Assembly (NCBI GenBank): GCA_026992695.1 | Contig: JALWYP010000121.1 | Coordinates: 1-24,518 of the forward strand | DNA length: 24,518 nt | Reading direction: 5' to 3' | From: Flavobacteriaceae bacterium | GTDB taxonomy: Bacteria; Bacteroidota; Bacteroidia; Flavobacteriales; Flavobacteriaceae | Notes under the pieces: model-generated | The model's database searches: none | Seen by the model: only the letters and a program-made list of their open reading frames with translations | What the model was told of the DNA's origin: nothing | In this document: positions 24,413-24,518 of the stretch, in pieces | Numbering within the stretch: position 1 is the stretch's first letter | How the letters are laid out: every line of letters starts with the position of its first letter | Program-made: the position numbers and the translations under genes

Positions 24413-24475
24413 ACTGAAAACTGCCAACTGAAAACTGAAGACTGGTTACTGGATACTGCCAACTGAAGACTGAAA
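24413..24475 (+). repeat. Tandem array of nine 7-bp ACTGNNN units
   Basis: ACTG occurs at 24413, 24420, 24427, 24434, 24441, 24448, 24455, 24462 and 24469: nine times with an exact 7-base period. The last three bases of each unit vary (AAA, CCA, AAA, AAG, GTT, GAT, CCA, AAG, AAA). A tenth unit starting ACTA follows. Confidence 0.85.
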
Positions 24476-24479
24476 ACTA

Positions 24480-24518
24480 TCACATCCCCGTTCTAATCGC
24501 TTCAACAGGGTCTAATTT
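24480..24518 (-). CDS. C-terminus of an FtsX/MacB-like ABC transporter permease (partial)
   Basis: Read from the right edge on the minus strand, 12 codons encode KLDPVEAIRTGM and end in TGA (complement of 24480-24482). This closely resembles the C-terminal tail of FtsX-domain permeases of the MacB/LolC-E type, where a helix is followed by an 'L.P.EALR' sequence. The rest lies beyond the window. It converges on the arsenosugar operon. Confidence 0.6.
   Translation of the reverse strand, partial: KLDPVEAIRTGM

Larger units (their letters stand above)
24093..24479 (+). repeat. Gene-free repeat region downstream of the arsenosugar operon
   Basis: This 387-base gap between two converging genes contains, in order: a short AT-rich leader, structured repeat copy 2, a run of GATTNNN heptads (24232-24282, with one 2-base slip), structured repeat copy 3, four 8-base units, and a run of ACTGNNN heptads. 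Small open frames on both strands here arise from the repeats and look spurious. No clear terminator separate from the repeat hairpins was seen, so the hairpins may end the operon. Confidence 0.7.

Noticed and set aside
24265..24483. 72-residue minus-strand open frame rich in Ser, Gln and Val
   Set aside because: Its sequence is the translation of the heptad array on the complementary strand, a typical repeat artefact.

Overview
The window looks like chromosomal DNA of an AT-rich member of the Bacteroidota, most likely a (marine) Flavobacteriaceae. Signs: promoters of the Bacteroidota type (TTG about 21 bp upstream of TAnnTTTG) rather than sigma-70 boxes, almost no Shine-Dalgarno sequences, a 'GYDIA'-type GHMP kinase beside a class II HMG-CoA reductase, tandem POT transporters behind a DPP IV peptidase, and an arsenosugar gene set. 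No tRNA, rRNA, CRISPR array, transposase or prophage gene was seen. Assignments come from reading motifs, not from database searches.

Layout. 1-162 is the tail of an ORF that resembles an AddB-type nuclease but stops early. 284-1701 (+) holds an alpha/beta hydrolase and the ribosome-assembly GTPase EngB. 1719-3950 (-) is a two-gene mevalonate-pathway operon (HMG-CoA reductase, then GHMP kinase) with a well-formed promoter. 4088-11151 (+) is a peptide-use locus: secreted DPP IV, then three consecutive POT-family transporters, closed by an intrinsic terminator and followed by a periplasmic thioredoxin-like protein (11257-11796). 11830-16692 (-) is a run of five genes read surE, small membrane protein, lpxB, NlpC/P60 lipoprotein, comEC. 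16900-21108 (+) carries a Tsp/Prc-type protease, an orphan OppC-like permease and a DNA/RNA non-specific endonuclease. 21464-24092 (+) is a compact arsenosugar operon: AhpD-like protein, radical SAM ArsS, secreted rhodanese, DUF2064 glycosyltransferase. The last 39 bases are the C-terminus of a minus-strand FtsX/MacB-like permease.

How genes work together. DPP IV would release dipeptides outside the cytoplasm and the POT proteins would import them. HMG-CoA reductase and the GHMP kinase act in mevalonate-based isoprenoid synthesis. ArsS makes the arsenic-carbon bond of a dimethylarsinoyl nucleoside, and the glycosyltransferase would act later in arsenosugar synthesis; the methyltransferase ArsM that supplies dimethylarsenic is not in the window.

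The most unusual feature is non-coding. The arsenosugar operon is bracketed by gene-free stretches (21109-21454 and 24093-24479) made of degenerate 7-bp repeats (consensus near RAYTGRA). Embedded in them are three direct copies of an element that can fold into an outer stem with two inner hairpins; one copy has lost exactly one hairpin arm.
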